A DNA stretch of 64,000 nucleotides from Halomonas sp. SpR1 (GTDB lineage: Bacteria > Pseudomonadota > Gammaproteobacteria > Pseudomonadales > Halomonadaceae): positions 62,001 to 126,000 of the forward strand of contig NZ_JAUAMB010000012.1 in the NCBI RefSeq assembly GCF_031010175.1. Reading direction: 5' to 3'. Below, one piece after another: positions 43,667-59,857 of this stretch. Below the pieces are notes generated by a model. That model made no database searches. It was not told where the DNA came from and saw only the letters and a program-made list of their open reading frames with translations. The position numbers and the translations under genes were made by a program. How positions within the stretch are numbered: position 1 is the stretch's first letter; the number at the start of each line of letters is the position of its first letter.

Positions 43667-46600
43667 ATGGCTTACTCATATACTGAGAAAAAACGCATCC
43701 GCAAGGATTTCGGCAAACTGCCCCAAGTGATGGATGTGCCTTACTTGCTGGCGATCCAGCTTGATTCCTATTACGACTTCCTCCAGCAAGATCGTTCGCC
43801 CGACGAGCGTCACGAGGTCGGTCTGCACGCGGCATTCAAGTCCGTGTTTCCGATTGAGAGCTTCTCCGGCAATGCAGCGCTTGAGTATGTCAGCTACCGC
43901 TTTGGTACGCCGGCGTTCGATGTTAAGGAGTGCCAGCTGCGCGGCGTGACTTACTCAGCCCCGCTGCGCGTCAAGGTTCGCTTGATCATCTATGATCGCG
44001 ACTCCTCGAACAAAGCAATCAAAGATATTAAAGAGCAAGAAGTCTACATGGGAGAAATCCCCCTGATGACTGAGAACGGTACCTTTGTGATCAACGGTAC
44101 TGAGCGGGTAATCGTATCCCAGCTCCACCGCTCGCCCGGTGTGTTCTTCGATCACGACAAAGGCAAGAGCCACTCTTCCGGCAAGCTGCTCTACTCAGCT
44201 CGCGTGATTCCTTATCGTGGCTCCTGGTTAGACTTCGAGTTTGACCCCAAAGACAACGTCTTCGTACGTATTGACCGTCGCCGCAAGTTGCCGGCCTCGG
44301 TACTGATGCGTGCGTTGGGGATGAACACCGAAGAGATCCTCGCCGAGTTCTTTGAAACCAGCGTCTTCCACATCGAGAAATCCGGTTTCTCTGTGGAACT
44401 GGTGCCGTCGCGCCTGCGCGGCGAGACCGCGACTTTCGACATCAAGGATGGCGAAGGTAATGTGATCGTTGAAGAAGGCCGCCGGATTACCCAGAAGCAC
44501 ATTCGCCAGCTTGAAAAAGCCGGCCTTGAGCGTCTGGATGTGCCGATGGAGTACCTGTTCGGCAAAACGCTGGCAAAAGATCAGATCGACTCTAAAACAG
44601 GCGAGCTGATCTGCCCATGCAACACCGAGATCACCCCTGAAGTACTCGAGCGTATGGCTCAGGGCGGCATTACCCTGGTGGAGACGCTCTACACCAACGA
44701 CCTTGACTGCGGTTCGTTCATTTCCGACACCTTGAAGCTGGACGTAACTAACTCCGCGCTTGAAGCGTTGGTCGAAATTTACCGCATGATGCGTCCTGGC
44801 GAGCCGCCCACCAAAGAGTCTGCCGAAACGCTGTTTAATAACCTCTTCTTCAGCGAAGACCGCTACGACCTCTCTGGCGTTGGCCGCATGAAGTTCAACC
44901 GTCGCCTGCGTCGTGATACCGACACGGGTTCCGGTGTCCTGGATCGCAAAGACATCCTCGACGTGCTGCGCGAGCTGATCAATATTCGTAACGGCTTCGG
45001 TGACGTTGACGATATCGATCACCTGGGCAACCGCCGTATTCGCTGCGTTGGCGAGATGGCTGAGAACCAGTTCCGCGTTGGCTTGGTGCGTGTAGAGCGT
45101 GCCGTCAAAGAGCGTCTTTCCATGGCGGAAAGCGAAGGCCTGATGCCGCAAGACCTGATCAACGCCAAGCCCGTTGCGGCAGCGGTGAAAGAGTTCTTTG
45201 GCTCCAGCCAGCTTTCGCAGTTTATGGATCAGAACAACCCGCTCTCTGAGGTTACCCACAAGCGTCGTGTGTCTGCACTCGGCCCTGGTGGTTTGACCCG
45301 TGAGCGCGCTGGCTTCGAAGTGCGTGACGTACACGCCACGCACTACGGACGCCTATGCCCGATCGAAACGCCAGAAGGCCCGAACATCGGTCTGATCAAC
45401 TCCCTGGCGACCTATAGTCACACCAACAGCTACGGCTTCCTGGAGACGCCGTACCGTAAAGTGGTGGATCGTCAGTTGACCGACGACATCGTGCACCTCT
45501 CGGCGATCGAAGAGGGCGACTTTGTTATCGCCCAGGCGTCAGCGGCGGTGGATGAATCCAACAAGCTGAGCGATGACCTGGTTCAGGTACGCCACCGTGG
45601 TGAGACCACCTTCATGCGTCCTGAGCAAGTGACGCTGATGGACGTATCGCCACGTCAGGTTGTATCAGTGGCAGCGGCATTGATTCCGTTCCTGGAGCAC
45701 GATGACGCCAACCGCGCCTTGATGGGTTCTAACATGCAGCGCCAGGCTGTACCCACCCTGCGCGCCGATAAGCCGCTGGTAGGTACGGGCATGGAGCGCT
45801 TTGTTGCCCGTGACTCCGGTGTCTGTGCGGTAGCTAATCGTGGTGGCGTGATTGACTCGGTCGACGCGCGTCGTGTGGTGGTACGGGTCAATGAAGATGA
45901 GATTATCGGCGGTGAAGCCGGTGTTGATATCTATAACCTGACCAAGTACACCCGCTCGAACCAGAACACCTGCATGAACCAGCGGCCCATTGTGCGGCCT
46001 GGCGACAGCGTGGCCCGTGGCGACATTCTCGCTGACGGCCCGTCGGTGGACATGGGCGATCTGGCGCTGGGTCAGAACATGCGCATCGCCTTTATGCCCT
46101 GGAACGGCTACAACTTCGAGGATTCGATCCTGCTCTCTGAGCGGGTCGTTCAAGAAGACCGTTTCACCACTATCCACATTCAGGAACTCACCTGTGTGTC
46201 TCGCGACACCAAGTTGGGCTCTGAAGAGATTACCGCCGATATCCCCAACGTGGGTGAGTCTGCGCTCTCCAAGCTGGATGAGGCGGGCGTTGTCTACATC
46301 GGTGCCGAAGTCGGCCCAGGCGATATTCTGGTTGGTAAGGTGACGCCGAAGGGTGAAACCCAGCTGACGCCTGAAGAGAAGCTGCTACGTGCCATCTTCG
46401 GCGAGAAAGCGTCTGACGTTAAAGACACCTCGCTGCGTGCCCCCACCGGCATGAAAGGCACGGTCATCGACGTTCAGGTGTTTACCCGGGACGGCGTTGA
46501 GAAAGATTCACGCGCCCTGTCAATCGAGCGCACTCAGCTTGACGAAGTTCGTAAGGATCTCCAAGAGACTTACCGTATCGCCGAAGACGCCACCTTTGAG

Positions 46601-47743
46601 CGTCTAAAGCGCACCCTTGAAGGTCAGGCCGTTAACGGCGGCCCGAACCTCAAGAAAGGTGATGTGCTCGACGAGGCGTATCTGGATGAATTGCCGCGTC
46701 AGCAGTGGTTTAAGCTGCGCTTGCAGGACGAGTCGTTTAACGAACTGCTGGCTCAGGCCGACGAGCAGCTGGAAACCCGTCGCAAAGAAATGGACGAGCG
46801 CTTTGAAGACAAGAAGCGCAAGCTGACCCAGGGCGATGATCTTGCGCCGGGCGTGTTGAAAATCGTCAAGGTCTACATGGCCGTGAAGCGTCGCATCCAG
46901 CCGGGTGACAAGATGGCCGGTCGTCACGGTAACAAAGGTGTTATCTCGGCGATTATGCCCATTGAAGACATGCCGTTTGACGAGAAGGGCGAGCCGGTTG
47001 ACGTGGTACTTAACCCGCTGGGCGTTCCGTCGCGGATGAACGTTGGTCAGATTCTTGAGACTCACTTGGGTATGGCGGCACGTGGCTTGGGCGTCAAGAT
47101 CGAAGCCATGCTACGCGATGCGCGCGGTCAGCAAGTGGCCGAAATTCGTGACTTCCTGGGGCAGATCTACAATACACAGGGTACGCGTGTTGAAGATCTT
47201 GACTCCCTGAGCGACGACGAAATCATCGCCCTGGCGAAGAACCTAAAAGGCGGTGTGCCGATGGCGACGCCGGTGTTTGACGGTGCTAAAGAGCACGAAA
47301 TCAAGCACCTGTTGAAGCTGGCGGACATTCCCGAATCGGGTCAGATGGCCCTGTTCGATGGCCGTACCGGTGACGCTTTTGACCGTCCGGTCACCGTTGG
47401 CTACATGTACATGCTGAAGCTTAACCACTTGGTAGACGACAAGATGCACGCGCGTTCTACCGGTTCTTACTCGCTGGTGACCCAGCAGCCCTTGGGTGGT
47501 AAGGCGCAATTCGGTGGTCAGCGCTTCGGTGAGATGGAAGTGTGGGCGTTGGAAGCTTACGGCGCCGCATACACGCTACAAGAGATGCTCACCGTCAAGT
47601 CGGACGACGTCGAAGGCCGCACCAAGATGTATAAAAACATCGTGGATGGCGACCACACCATGCAGGCAGGCATGCCGGAATCCTTCAACGTACTGGTGAA
47701 GGAAATCCGCTCGCTGGGCATCGATATCGAGTTAGAGAGCTAG
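43667..47743 (+). CDS. rpoB: RNA polymerase subunit beta
   Basis: The beta subunit (1358 residues, E. coli 1342) forms one half of the catalytic cleft. The rifampicin pocket reads [33 protein letters not shown], the normal sensitive form. Active-site blocks include [24 protein letters not shown] and the C-terminal [24 protein letters not shown] clamp segment. ATG follows GGGGAATACAG. rpoC begins ten bases after its stop. Confidence 0.99.
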   Translation: MAYSYTEKKRIRKDFGKLPQVMDVPYLLAIQLDSYYDFLQQDRSPDERHEVGLHAAFKSVFPIESFSGNAALEYVSYRFGTPAFDVKECQLRGVTYSAPLRVKVRLIIYDRDSSNKAIKDIKEQEVYMGEIPLMTENGTFVINGTERVIVSQLHRSPGVFFDHDKGKSHSSGKLLYSARVIPYRGSWLDFEFDPKDNVFVRIDRRRKLPASVLMRALGMNTEEILAEFFETSVFHIEKSGFSVELVPSRLRGETATFDIKDGEGNVIVEEGRRITQKHIRQLEKAGLERLDVPMEYLFGKTLAKDQIDSKTGELICPCNTEITPEVLERMAQGGITLVETLYTNDLDCGSFISDTLKLDVTNSALEALVEIYRMMRPGEPPTKESAETLFNNLFFSEDRYDLSGVGRMKFNRRLRRDTDTGSGVLDRKDILDVLRELINIRNGFGDVDDIDHLGNRRIRCVGEMAENQFRVGLVRVERAVKERLSMAESEGLMPQDLINAKPVAAAVKEFFGSSQLSQFMDQNNPLSEVTHKRRVSALGPGGLTRERAGFEVRDVHATHYGRLCPIETPEGPNIGLINSLATYSHTNSYGFLETPYRKVVDRQLTDDIVHLSAIEEGDFVIAQASAAVDESNKLSDDLVQVRHRGETTFMRPEQVTLMDVSPRQVVSVAAALIPFLEHDDANRALMGSNMQRQAVPTLRADKPLVGTGMERFVARDSGVCAVANRGGVIDSVDARRVVVRVNEDEIIGGEAGVDIYNLTKYTRSNQNTCMNQRPIVRPGDSVARGDILADGPSVDMGDLALGQNMRIAFMPWNGYNFEDSILLSERVVQEDRFTTIHIQELTCVSRDTKLGSEEITADIPNVGESALSKLDEAGVVYIGAEVGPGDILVGKVTPKGETQLTPEEKLLRAIFGEKASDVKDTSLRAPTGMKGTVIDVQVFTRDGVEKDSRALSIERTQLDEVRKDLQETYRIAEDATFERLKRTLEGQAVNGGPNLKKGDVLDEAYLDELPRQQWFKLRLQDESFNELLAQADEQLETRRKEMDERFEDKKRKLTQGDDLAPGVLKIVKVYMAVKRRIQPGDKMAGRHGNKGVISAIMPIEDMPFDEKGEPVDVVLNPLGVPSRMNVGQILETHLGMAARGLGVKIEAMLRDARGQQVAEIRDFLGQIYNTQGTRVEDLDSLSDDEIIALAKNLKGGVPMATPVFDGAKEHEIKHLLKLADIPESGQMALFDGRTGDAFDRPVTVGYMYMLKLNHLVDDKMHARSTGSYSLVTQQPLGGKAQFGGQRFGEMEVWALEAYGAAYTLQEMLTVKSDDVEGRTKMYKNIVDGDHTMQAGMPESFNVLVKEIRSLGIDIELES

Positions 47744-47753
47744 GAGCCGTCCC

Positions 47754-51968
<4,215 letters not shown>

Positions 51969-52034
51969 GTCTGACGCCTCAAGTAGTAGGTAACATGAGT
52001 AAGTAAAACGAATAGCTGACCCGAAAAAGCGTCA

Positions 52035-52060
52035 CCTTGCCGGTAAAACCGCCGGCAAGG
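52035..52060 (+). other. Hairpin after rpoC
   Basis: CCTTGCCGG/CCGGCAAGG with inner GGT/ACC makes a strong stem, but no T-run follows. It may be a Rho-linked or RNA-stability end for rpoBC. It sits immediately upstream of the str-operon promoter. Confidence 0.6.
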
Positions 52061-52061
52061 C

Positions 52062-52091
52062 TTGACGACACCTAGGGTCAGCCTTTAGAAT
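52062..52091 (+). promoter_or_regulatory. Candidate promoter of the str operon
   Basis: TTGACG (52062-52067) and TAGAAT (52086-52091), 18 bp apart, about 90 bases before rpsL. It lies right after the post-rpoC hairpin. Confidence 0.65.
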
Positions 52092-52182
52092 GCGCAGCCT
52101 TTAACAGTGGGGTGGGTGCGCCCGCATCCGCTGCATGTATTTGTTAAAAGGCTAAGGCAACCATTGGAGTCAGCTAAACACC

Positions 52183-52557
52183 ATGGCAACGATTAATCAG
52201 CTAGTGCGCAAGCCGCGCAAGCGCCCCGTCACCAAGAGTGACGTGCCAGCGCTGCAGGCCTGTCCGCAAAAACGTGGCGTTTGTACGCGCGTTTACACCA
52301 CTACACCGAAGAAGCCTAACTCGGCTCTGCGTAAGGTTTGCCGTGTGCGCCTTACCAACGGCTTTGAAGTCTCTTCCTACATCGGTGGTGAAGGTCACAA
52401 CCTTCAAGAACACTCTGTCGTTTTGATTCGTGGCGGTCGTGTAAAGGATTTGCCAGGTGTGCGTTATCACACCGTACGTGGCGCCCTTGACACCTCTGGC
52501 GTTCAAAATCGTCGTCAGGGTCGTTCTAAATACGGTACTAAGCGTCCTAAGTCCTAG
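52183..52557 (+). CDS. rpsL: 30S ribosomal protein S12
   Basis: S12 lies at the decoding centre. The 124-residue protein keeps [12 protein letters not shown] (Lys about 43) and [12 protein letters not shown] (Lys/Pro about 88-91), the wild-type residues at which streptomycin resistance usually arises. First gene of rpsL-rpsG-fusA-tuf. Confidence 0.98.
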   Translation: MATINQLVRKPRKRPVTKSDVPALQACPQKRGVCTRVYTTTPKKPNSALRKVCRVRLTNGFEVSSYIGGEGHNLQEHSVVLIRGGRVKDLPGVRYHTVRGALDTSGVQNRRQGRSKYGTKRPKS

Positions 52558-52745
52558 GTTTTAAATCCTAGGGCTAGGTCAGCTGTGCAGCGTCGCCCCG
52601 TCAATAGGGCATGCTGAGTAACGATTTTCACGAATTTGACGGTCTGATAAGAGTAAGGTCGGGCGGCGCTTGTTGTATTTGAATATCGTACGCAGGTTGC
52701 AGGAGTTCCGGGTTTACCTGAAAGATCCTTAATTGAGGGCTTATC

Positions 52746-53216
52746 ATGCCTAGAAGAAGAGTAGTAGCTAAACGCGAGATTCTGCCGGATCCTAAGTTCG
52801 GAAGTGAGCGTCTGGCGAAGTTCATGAACCACCTGATGGTCAGCGGCAAGAAGTCCATAGCTGAGCGCATCGTCTACGGTGCGTTGGACAAGGTTGCCGA
52901 GCGTAGTAAAGAAGACCCGCTGGAGATCTTCGACAAAGCGCTGGAAGCCATCCAGCCTATGGTCGAAGTGAAGTCGCGCCGTGTAGGTGGTGCGACCTAT
53001 CAGGTGCCGGTTGAAGTACGTCCGTCTCGCCGTCAAGCGCTGGCAATGCGCTGGCTGGTAGACGCGGCGCGTCGCCGCGGTGAGAAAACCATGGTGCAGC
53101 GTCTGGCGGGTGAAATGCTGGATGCCGCTGAAGGAAAAGGTTCTGCCGTTAAGAAGCGTGAAGACGTGCATCGTATGGCAGAAGCCAACAAGGCCTTCTC
53201 GCACTACCGTTTCTAA
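52746..53216 (+). CDS. rpsG: 30S ribosomal protein S7
   Basis: S7 starts assembly of the 30S head. The 156-residue protein begins [21 protein letters not shown], with the RNA-binding blocks [25 protein letters not shown]. It lies 188 bases after rpsL, a larger gap than in E. coli, where S7 controls its own translation from this spacer. Its last codons (CGT TTC TAA) are echoed by repeats downstream. Confidence 0.98.
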   Translation: MPRRRVVAKREILPDPKFGSERLAKFMNHLMVSGKKSIAERIVYGALDKVAERSKEDPLEIFDKALEAIQPMVEVKSRRVGGATYQVPVEVRPSRRQALAMRWLVDAARRRGEKTMVQRLAGEMLDAAEGKGSAVKKREDVHRMAEANKAFSHYRF

Positions 53217-53220
53217 TTCG

Positions 53221-53280
53221 GCGTTTCTAGAACCTGCGTTTCTAGGCACGGCGTTTTTAAGTACGGCTTTATGGTTTATA
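53221..53280. repeat. 15-bp tandem repeats after rpsG
   Basis: GCGTTTCTAGAACCT, GCGTTTCTAGGCACG, GCGTTTTTAAGTACG and a diverged GCTTTATGGTTTATA are contiguous. The rpsG end CCGTTTCTAATTCG (53207-53220) looks like a 14-bp founding unit that includes the stop codon. Confidence 0.8.
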
Positions 53281-53323
53281 TATGCGCGTTGTTCAGCATG
53301 GTGAAGTGTTTGCTGAGTCGCGT

Positions 53324-53376
53324 TGTTGCAATTCAATAATTGCAACACTCAGCCGCTACCATGCACTGGTGGCGGC
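53324..53376 (+). other. Two adjacent hairpins in the rpsG-fusA spacer
   Basis: TGTTGCAATT/AATTGCAACA with loop CAAT (53324-53347), then GCCGCTACC/GGTGGCGGC (53352-53376) with one G-U pair. No T-run follows either. They could be processing sites or translation control for fusA. Confidence 0.55.
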
Positions 53377-53444
53377 GGTCGCATAAACCTCGCTTGCATA
53401 CGCCGCTAATTTAACGAGCATCGCCAACAAACGGGAGTTTCACC

Positions 53445-55568
53445 GTGGCACGCAAGACTCCACTAAATCGCTACCGTAATATCGGTATCGTCGCTCACGT
53501 CGACGCGGGTAAAACCACGACGACTGAGCGTGTACTGTTCTACACCGGCCTCTCTCACAAAGTGGGTGAAGTGCACGACGGTGCTGCGACCATGGACTGG
53601 ATGGAGCAGGAGCAGGAGCGTGGTATTACTATCACCTCAGCTGCGACTACCTGTTTCTGGCAGGGCATGAGCAAGCAGTTCCCTGAGCACCGTATCAACA
53701 TCATCGACACCCCAGGGCACGTTGACTTTACCATTGAAGTTGAGCGTTCGCTGCGTGTGCTCGATGGTGCGGTCGTTGTACTGTGTGGCTCTTCCGGCGT
53801 TCAGCCGCAGACCGAAACAGTATGGCGCCAGGCCAATAAGTACGAAGTGCCACGTATGGTTTTCGTCAACAAGATGGACCGTACCGGCGCTGACTTCTTC
53901 ATGGTTGTCAACCAGCTGAAAGAGCGCTTGGGTGCCAATGCTGTGCCGATCCAGATTAACTGGGGCACAGAAGAAGACTTTAAAGGCGTTATCGACCTGA
54001 TTCAGATGAAGGCTATCCTGTGGGACGAGGAAAGCCTGGGTATGAATTATGACCTCGTGGATATTCCTGCTGAGCTGCAAGAAACAGCAGAGAAGTACCG
54101 CGAAGAGATGGTTGAAGCTGCTGCCGAAGGCTCCGACGAGCTGATGGATAAGTACCTTGAAGGCGGCGAGCTAACGATCGAAGAGATCAAGGCTGGCCTG
54201 CGTGCGCGCACCCTGGCTAACGATATCGTTCTGGTGACCTGTGGTTCTGCCTTTAAGAACAAAGGCGTTCAAGCAGTGCTGGACGGCGTTATCGAATACA
54301 TGCCTTCGCCGACGGAAGTTAAGGCGATCGAAGGTGAGCTTGACGATAAAGACGGCACCGTTGCTACCCGTGTGGCTGATGACAGCGCGCCCTTTGCGGC
54401 GTTGGCATTTAAAATTGCCACCGACCCCTTTGTGGGCACGCTGACCTTTATCCGCGTCTATTCGGGCGTTCTGAAGTCTGGTGACGGTGTATATAACTCC
54501 GTTAAACAGAAGAAAGAGCGTGTTGGCCGTATCGTTCAGATGCACGCCAACTCTCGTGAAGAGATCAAAGAAGTTCTTGCGGGCGATATCGCTGCCTGTA
54601 TCGGTCTGAAAGATGTCACCACGGGTGATACCCTGTGCGATATCGATAACAAGATTGTTCTCGAGCGCATGGAGTTCCCGGATCCGGTTATCTCGGTTGC
54701 CGTAGAGCCTAAGTCTAAGGCAGACCAAGAGAAGATGGGTGTTGCCCTGGGCAAACTTGCTCAAGAAGACCCCTCTTTCCAGGTTAAGACCGACGAAGAG
54801 ACCGGCCAGACGATTATTTCTGGTATGGGTGAGCTTCACCTGGATATCCTCGTTGACCGTATGCGTCGCGAGTTCAAGGTTGAAGCCAACATCGGTAAGC
54901 CTCAAGTTGCCTACCGCGAGACTATCCGCGGCAGCATTGAGCAGGAAGGCAAGTTCGTACGTCAGTCCGGTGGTCGTGGTCAGTATGGTCACGTTTGGCT
55001 GCGTATTGAGCCGCTGACAGCAGAAGAGAAGGGTGAAGGCGAAGACGAACTGTTCTTCAAATTCAACTCTGAAATCGTAGGTGGTACGGTTCCCAAGGAA
55101 TACGTACCTGCGGTTGAGAAGGGTGCTTTTGAGCAGCTTAAAAACGGTGTCATCGCGGGCTACCCGATGATTGACGTTAAAGTAACGCTGTTCGACGGCT
55201 CCTTCCACGACGTAGACTCCAACGAGACTGCGTTTAAGATTGCTTCTTCTATGGCAGTAAAAGAAGGTGCCAGGAAGGCCAAGGCCGTGCTGCTGGAGCC
55301 GGTGATGAAGGTCGAAATCGTGACCCCCGAAGAATTTATGGGTGACGTCATGGGTGACCTGAGCCGTCGTCGCGGCCTGGTGCAGGGTATGGATGACTCC
55401 TCTTCTGGTAAAGTCATTCGTGCGACGGTGCCATTGGGTGAGATGTTCGGTTATGCAACCGATCTGCGCTCACAAACCCAGGGCCGTGCGAGCTACTCTA
55501 TGGAGTTCTCGAAGTACGACGAGGCGCCCTCCAGCGTCGTTGAAGCCGTCATCAATCAAAACGGTTAA
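53445..55568 (+). CDS. fusA: Elongation factor G
   Basis: EF-G drives translocation using GTP. The 707-residue protein starts (GTG) [35 protein letters not shown] with G1. It has [21 protein letters not shown] (G3), [10 protein letters not shown] (G4) and the domain IV block [16 protein letters not shown]. The ribosome site is GGGAG. Confidence 0.98.
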   Translation: MARKTPLNRYRNIGIVAHVDAGKTTTTERVLFYTGLSHKVGEVHDGAATMDWMEQEQERGITITSAATTCFWQGMSKQFPEHRINIIDTPGHVDFTIEVERSLRVLDGAVVVLCGSSGVQPQTETVWRQANKYEVPRMVFVNKMDRTGADFFMVVNQLKERLGANAVPIQINWGTEEDFKGVIDLIQMKAILWDEESLGMNYDLVDIPAELQETAEKYREEMVEAAAEGSDELMDKYLEGGELTIEEIKAGLRARTLANDIVLVTCGSAFKNKGVQAVLDGVIEYMPSPTEVKAIEGELDDKDGTVATRVADDSAPFAALAFKIATDPFVGTLTFIRVYSGVLKSGDGVYNSVKQKKERVGRIVQMHANSREEIKEVLAGDIAACIGLKDVTTGDTLCDIDNKIVLERMEFPDPVISVAVEPKSKADQEKMGVALGKLAQEDPSFQVKTDEETGQTIISGMGELHLDILVDRMRREFKVEANIGKPQVAYRETIRGSIEQEGKFVRQSGGRGQYGHVWLRIEPLTAEEKGEGEDELFFKFNSEIVGGTVPKEYVPAVEKGAFEQLKNGVIAGYPMIDVKVTLFDGSFHDVDSNETAFKIASSMAVKEGARKAKAVLLEPVMKVEIVTPEEFMGDVMGDLSRRRGLVQGMDDSSSGKVIRATVPLGEMFGYATDLRSQTQGRASYSMEFSKYDEAPSSVVEAVINQNG

Positions 55569-55597
55569 CCGTTAGCTAACGTAAAGAGGTTATAGCA

Positions 55598-56791
55598 GTG
55601 GCTAAGGAAAAATTTGAACGTTCCAAACCGCACGTCAACGTCGGCACCATTGGTCACGTCGACCACGGTAAAACGACTCTGACTGCGGCCCTAACCCGCG
55701 TGTCTGCTGAGGTTTTCGGCGGCGACTGGCGTGAGTTTGATACCATCGATAACGCTCCGGAAGAGCGCGAGCGCGGTATCACCATCGCTACGTCACACGT
55801 GGAATATCAGTCTGAAGAGCGTCACTACGCTCACGTTGACTGCCCAGGACACGCTGACTACGTCAAGAACATGATCACCGGTGCTGCGCAGATGGACGGC
55901 GCAATCCTGGTATGTTCTGCCGCAGACGGCCCGATGCCGCAAACTCGCGAGCACATCCTGCTGTCTCGTCAGGTTGGCGTACCGTTCATCGTTGTGTTCC
56001 TGAACAAAGCGGACATGGTCGATGACGAAGAGCTGCTCGAACTGGTAGAAATGGAAGTTCGCGAACTCCTCGACCAGTACGACTTCCCGGGTGACGACAC
56101 GCCGATCATCACTGGTTCTGCGCTGATGGCGCTGAACGGTGAAGATGACAAGGGCATGGGTACTACCGCCGTTGCTAATCTGATCAAAGCTCTGGATGAG
56201 TACATCCCTGAGCCGGAGCGTGCCATCGACCAGCCGTTCCTGATGCCGATCGAAGACGTGTTCTCTATCTCTGGCCGCGGTACTGTTGTTACCGGTCGTG
56301 TAGAGCGCGGTATCGTCAAAGCGGGCGAAGAAGTGGAAATCGTGGGTATCCGCGACACCACCAAAACGATCGTTACCGGTGTTGAAATGTTCCGTAAGCT
56401 GCTCGACGAAGGTCGTGCTGGTGAGAACGTTGGCGCCCTGCTGCGTGGTACTAAGCGTGATGACGTTGAGCGTGGTCAGGTACTGGCCAAGCCGGGCACC
56501 ATCACTCCGCACACTGTCTTCGAAGCAGAAGTTTACGTACTGTCCAAGGAAGAGGGTGGTCGTCACACGCCTTTCTTCAAGGGCTACCGTCCGCAGTTCT
56601 ACTTCCGTACCACCGACGTAACTGGTACTTGTGAACTGCCGGAAGGCGTTGAAATGGTCATGCCGGGTGACAACGTTCAGATGGTTGTTACCTTGATCGC
56701 TCCGATCGCAATGGACGAAGGTTTGCGCTTCGCTATTCGTGAAGGCGGCCGTACTGTCGGTGCTGGCGTTGTGGCCAAGATCGTCAAGTAA
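55598..56791 (+). CDS. tuf: Elongation factor Tu
   Basis: EF-Tu brings aminoacyl-tRNA to the ribosome. The 397-residue protein starts at GTG with GAGGT upstream. It has [14 protein letters not shown] (G1), [25 protein letters not shown] (G3) and [23 protein letters not shown] (G4). It is the only tuf gene in the window; the second copy expected beside tRNA-Thr is missing. Confidence 0.98.
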   Translation: MAKEKFERSKPHVNVGTIGHVDHGKTTLTAALTRVSAEVFGGDWREFDTIDNAPEERERGITIATSHVEYQSEERHYAHVDCPGHADYVKNMITGAAQMDGAILVCSAADGPMPQTREHILLSRQVGVPFIVVFLNKADMVDDEELLELVEMEVRELLDQYDFPGDDTPIITGSALMALNGEDDKGMGTTAVANLIKALDEYIPEPERAIDQPFLMPIEDVFSISGRGTVVTGRVERGIVKAGEEVEIVGIRDTTKTIVTGVEMFRKLLDEGRAGENVGALLRGTKRDDVERGQVLAKPGTITPHTVFEAEVYVLSKEEGGRHTPFFKGYRPQFYFRTTDVTGTCELPEGVEMVMPGDNVQMVVTLIAPIAMDEGLRFAIREGGRTVGAGVVAKIVK

Positions 56792-56810
56792 GCAACATGC
56801 TTGAATGATG

Positions 56811-56836
56811 AAGGGGGCTCTGATGAGCCCCCTTTT
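56811..56836 (+). terminator. Terminator of the str operon
   Basis: AAGGGGGCTC/GAGCCCCCTT stem with TGAT loop and trailing T, 20 bases after the tuf stop. It separates the str and S10 operons. Confidence 0.92.
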
Positions 56837-56857
56837 CTGCGCACCAACAGCAAATGT

Positions 56858-56886
56858 TTGACATGGGCTTTTGGCGTGCCTATAAT
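56858..56886 (+). promoter_or_regulatory. Consensus sigma-70 promoter of the S10 operon
   Basis: TTGACA and TATAAT are both perfect, exactly 17 bp apart. The start point would leave an rpsJ leader of only about 57 bases, shorter than the E. coli S10 leader. Confidence 0.93.
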
Positions 56887-56950
56887 GCGCATCCTTTGAA
56901 TGCGTGGGTAGACGGCTCGCGCCGTCGACATCCATTGGAGTTTAGGGCAA

Positions 56951-57262
56951 ATGCAGAACCAAAAGATTCGCATTCGGTTGAAAGCTTTCGACCATCGCCT
57001 GATCGACCAGTCTACAGCGGAGATTGTTGAAACCGCTAAGCGTACTGGTGCTCAGGTTCGTGGACCGATTCCGCTGCCGACCAATCGCGAGCGTTACACC
57101 ATTCTGATCTCGCCGCACGTCAATAAAGATGCGCGTGACCAGTATGAGATTCGTACGCACAAGCGTGTGCTCGACATTGTTGAGCCGACCGAAAAAACTG
57201 TTGATGCTTTGATGAAACTTGATCTCGCCGCAGGCGTTGACGTGCAAATCAAACTCAACTAA
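56951..57262 (+). CDS. rpsJ: 30S ribosomal protein S10
   Basis: S10 is a 30S head protein that also serves as NusE in transcription antitermination. The 103-residue sequence has [17 protein letters not shown] at the start and the loop [38 protein letters not shown] follows TTGGAG. It is followed by an unusually structured 161-bp spacer before rplC. Confidence 0.98.
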   Translation: MQNQKIRIRLKAFDHRLIDQSTAEIVETAKRTGAQVRGPIPLPTNRERYTILISPHVNKDARDQYEIRTHKRVLDIVEPTEKTVDALMKLDLAAGVDVQIKLN

Positions 57263-57278
57263 TTACACTAGTCACTTT

Positions 57279-57330
57279 GCGGCCCAGCGCTCATCGCTTG
57301 TACTAACAAGCTAGCATGAGCAGCAGCCGC
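57279..57330 (+). promoter_or_regulatory. Long structured hairpin between rpsJ and rplC
   Basis: Three paired blocks are nested: GCGGC/GCCGC, GCTCAT/ATGAGC and GCTTGT/ACAAGC, with small internal loops and a 4-base terminal loop. It could serve translational control of rplC or an L4-type autoregulatory site. That role is an inference. Confidence 0.55.
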
Positions 57331-57423
57331 CGCGCCGTGAGGCGCCATACAATGTGCTAGTGGAATGTTCTGGAAAGGGCAGCCATAGCGGGTGATAGCC
57401 CCGTACACTATAGGAGACTGAGT

Positions 57424-58062
57424 ATGACTATCGGTTTAGTCGGTAAAAAGGCCGGGATGACCCGTGTCTTTACCGAAGACGGCGCGTCTGTGCCCGTAAC
57501 CGTTATTGAAGTTGATCCTAATCGTGTTACACGCGTTAAATCTGTCGAGTCTGACGGTTACGCAGCGATTCAGGTCACATCTGGCTCTCGTAAAGCTAAG
57601 CACCTCACCAAAGCGCAGGCTGGTCAGTTTGCCAAGGCGGGTGTTGAAGCTGGTCGTTCGCTGATGGAATTTCGTCTTGCAGAAGGCGAAGAGATTCCTG
57701 AAGTAGGCGGCGAAATCACCGTATCCCTCTTCGAAGCTGGTCAAATGGTTGACGTGACTGGCACCTCTAAGGGTAAAGGCTTCCAGGGTGCTGTTAAGCG
57801 CTGGAACTTCCGTACCCAAGACATGACTCACGGTAACTCTCTGTCGCATCGCGCGCCGGGTTCTATCGGCATGTGTCAGACACCGGGTCGCGTTTTCAAA
57901 GGCAAAAAAATGGCCGGTCAAATGGGTAACGCCCGTTGCACCGTGCAGAGCCTTGAGATCGTCCGTGTCGACGCCGAGCGTAACCTGCTGCTGATTAAAG
58001 GCGCCGTACCGGGTGCTCCCGGTAGTGACGTTATCGTTCGCAGCGCCGTGAAAGCAGGCTGA
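57424..58062 (+). CDS. rplC: 50S ribosomal protein L3
   Basis: L3 is an early assembly protein near the peptidyl-transferase centre. The 212-residue protein starts [16 protein letters not shown] and has [17 protein letters not shown] and [28 protein letters not shown], including the Gln that PrmB methylates in relatives. ATG follows TAGGAG. Confidence 0.98.
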   Translation: MTIGLVGKKAGMTRVFTEDGASVPVTVIEVDPNRVTRVKSVESDGYAAIQVTSGSRKAKHLTKAQAGQFAKAGVEAGRSLMEFRLAEGEEIPEVGGEITVSLFEAGQMVDVTGTSKGKGFQGAVKRWNFRTQDMTHGNSLSHRAPGSIGMCQTPGRVFKGKKMAGQMGNARCTVQSLEIVRVDAERNLLLIKGAVPGAPGSDVIVRSAVKAG

Positions 58063-58077
58063 AGGGGATAATTACCA

Positions 58078-58683
58078 ATGAATCTGAATCTTGCTGCAGG
58101 CGCGGGTACCGTTGAAGTAGCCGACGCCACTTTTGGCAAAGAATTCAACGAAGCGCTCGTTCACCAGGTTGTCACTGCCTATTTGGCAGCTGGCCGTCAG
58201 GGAACCCGCGCACAAAAGAGTCGTTCCGACGTTCGTGGCGGTGGTAAAAAGCCGTGGCGTCAGAAAGGCACCGGTCGTGCACGTGCCGGTACCATCCGCT
58301 CTCCGCTATGGCGTAGCGGCGGCGTAACCTTCGCGGCGCGTCCGCAAGACTACACCCAGAAGGTTAACCGCAAGATGTACCGTGCAGCGATGCGCTCCAT
58401 CTTGTCTGAGCTGGTACGTCAAGAGCGCTTAGTCGCGATTGAAGAGTTCGTCGTCGATGCGCCCAAGACCAAGCAGGTAGCTGCCAAGCTGAAAGAGCTC
58501 AACCTTGAAAAAGTGTTGATCGTCACTGAAGAAGTCGACGAAAAGCTCTATTTGGCCGCACGCAACCTCCCTCACGTTGACGTGGTGGATGTCGCGGCAG
58601 CTGACCCGGTAAGCCTGGTAGCCTTTGACAAGGTCCTGATTACCGTCTCCGCCCTGCGTAAATTCGAGGAGAAGCTGGCATGA
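58078..58683 (+). CDS. rplD: 50S ribosomal protein L4
   Basis: L4 lines the exit tunnel and in E. coli represses the S10 operon. The 201-residue protein has the RNA loop [40 protein letters not shown]. Its stop overlaps the rplW ATG by four bases. Confidence 0.98.
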   Translation: MNLNLAAGAGTVEVADATFGKEFNEALVHQVVTAYLAAGRQGTRAQKSRSDVRGGGKKPWRQKGTGRARAGTIRSPLWRSGGVTFAARPQDYTQKVNRKMYRAAMRSILSELVRQERLVAIEEFVVDAPKTKQVAAKLKELNLEKVLIVTEEVDEKLYLAARNLPHVDVVDVAAADPVSLVAFDKVLITVSALRKFEEKLA

Positions 58684-58976
58684 ACCAGGAACGCGTATTC
58701 AAGGTTCTGCTTGGACCGCACGTGACCGAAAAGGCCGCGATGGCAGCCGAGCGCAACCAGTACGTTTTCAAGGTGGCATCTGATGCTACCAAACCCGAGA
58801 TCAAGAAAGCCGTTGAAGCACTTTTCGGCAAGAAGGTCGGCAGTGTTCAGGTGCTGAACATGAAGGGTAAAACAAAGCGTACTGCGAACGGCGTTGGCCT
58901 GCGTAAGGGTTACCGCAAAGCGTATGTGACCCTGGCTGCGGGTGAAACGCTCGAAGACTTCTCTGGCGCCGAATAA
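58680..58976 (+). CDS. rplW: 50S ribosomal protein L23
   Basis: L23 sits at the tunnel exit and docks trigger factor and SRP. The 98-residue protein starts [21 protein letters not shown] and ends with the usual [18 protein letters not shown]. It is translationally coupled to rplD. Confidence 0.98.
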   Translation: MNQERVFKVLLGPHVTEKAAMAAERNQYVFKVASDATKPEIKKAVEALFGKKVGSVQVLNMKGKTKRTANGVGLRKGYRKAYVTLAAGETLEDFSGAE

Positions 58977-58993
58977 GGGCAGGAGTACGGATA

Positions 58994-59824
58994 ATGGCAA
59001 TCGTCAAGACCAAACCCACTTCCGCCGGTCGTCGCCACGTCGTCAAGATCGTTGGCGAGGAACTGTTCAAGGGCCGTGCTTATGCACCGCTTTTGGAAAA
59101 ACAGTCCAAGTCCGGCGGCCGGAATAACTACGGTCGTATCACCACCCGCCACGTGGGCGGTGGTCATCGTCACCACTATCGGTTGATCGATTTCAAACGC
59201 ACCAAGGATGGCATTCCTGCCACCGTTGAGCGTCTTGAGCACGATCCCAACCGCAGTGCGCACATTGCGCTGCTGAAGTATGCCGATGGTGAACGTCGTT
59301 ACATCATTGCACCGAAAGGTGTCAGCGCGGGTGACGTGCTGGAATCTGGTGTTAACGCGTCAATCAAGAAAGGCAATGCCTTGCCGCTGCGTAACGTCCC
59401 GCTGGGTTCTACGGTGCACTGCATCGAACTCAAGCCGGGTAAAGGTGCGCAGATTGCTCGCAGTGCCGGTACAAGCGCCCAGTTGGTTGCTCGTGAAGGT
59501 AACTATGCCACCCTGCGTCTTCGCTCTGGCGAAATGCGCAAAGTGTTGGCCGAGTGCCGCGCGACTTTGGGTGAAGTGAGCAACTCTGAGCACAGCCTGC
59601 GTCAACTTGGCAAGGCCGGTGCGAAGCGCTGGAGAGGCGTGCGTCCGACTGTTCGCGGTGTCGCGATGAACCCAGTCGATCACCCGCACGGTGGTGGCGA
59701 AGGCCGCACCAGTGGTGGTCGTCACCCGGTATCCCCATGGGGTGTGCCGACTAAGGGTCACAAGACGCGTAAGAACAAGCGCACCGACAAGCTGATCATT
59801 CGTCGTCGTAACAAGACGCGTTGA
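58994..59824 (+). CDS. rplB: 50S ribosomal protein L2
   Basis: L2 binds near the peptidyl-transferase centre. The 276-residue protein has [26 protein letters not shown] and the C-terminal [26 protein letters not shown] block with the conserved His. RBS AGGAG. Confidence 0.98.
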   Translation: MAIVKTKPTSAGRRHVVKIVGEELFKGRAYAPLLEKQSKSGGRNNYGRITTRHVGGGHRHHYRLIDFKRTKDGIPATVERLEHDPNRSAHIALLKYADGERRYIIAPKGVSAGDVLESGVNASIKKGNALPLRNVPLGSTVHCIELKPGKGAQIARSAGTSAQLVAREGNYATLRLRSGEMRKVLAECRATLGEVSNSEHSLRQLGKAGAKRWRGVRPTVRGVAMNPVDHPHGGGEGRTSGGRHPVSPWGVPTKGHKTRKNKRTDKLIIRRRNKTR

Positions 59825-59857
59825 TCTAAATTGCCAAGACATTAAGAGGTAACGGCT

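Noticed and set aside
44228..45343. Long open frame on the minus strand opposite rpoB (similar ones at 49383-50564, 54171-55208 and 55793-56935)
   Set aside because: These are mirror frames of strongly codon-biased core genes with His/Arg-rich translations unlike any family and no ribosome sites.
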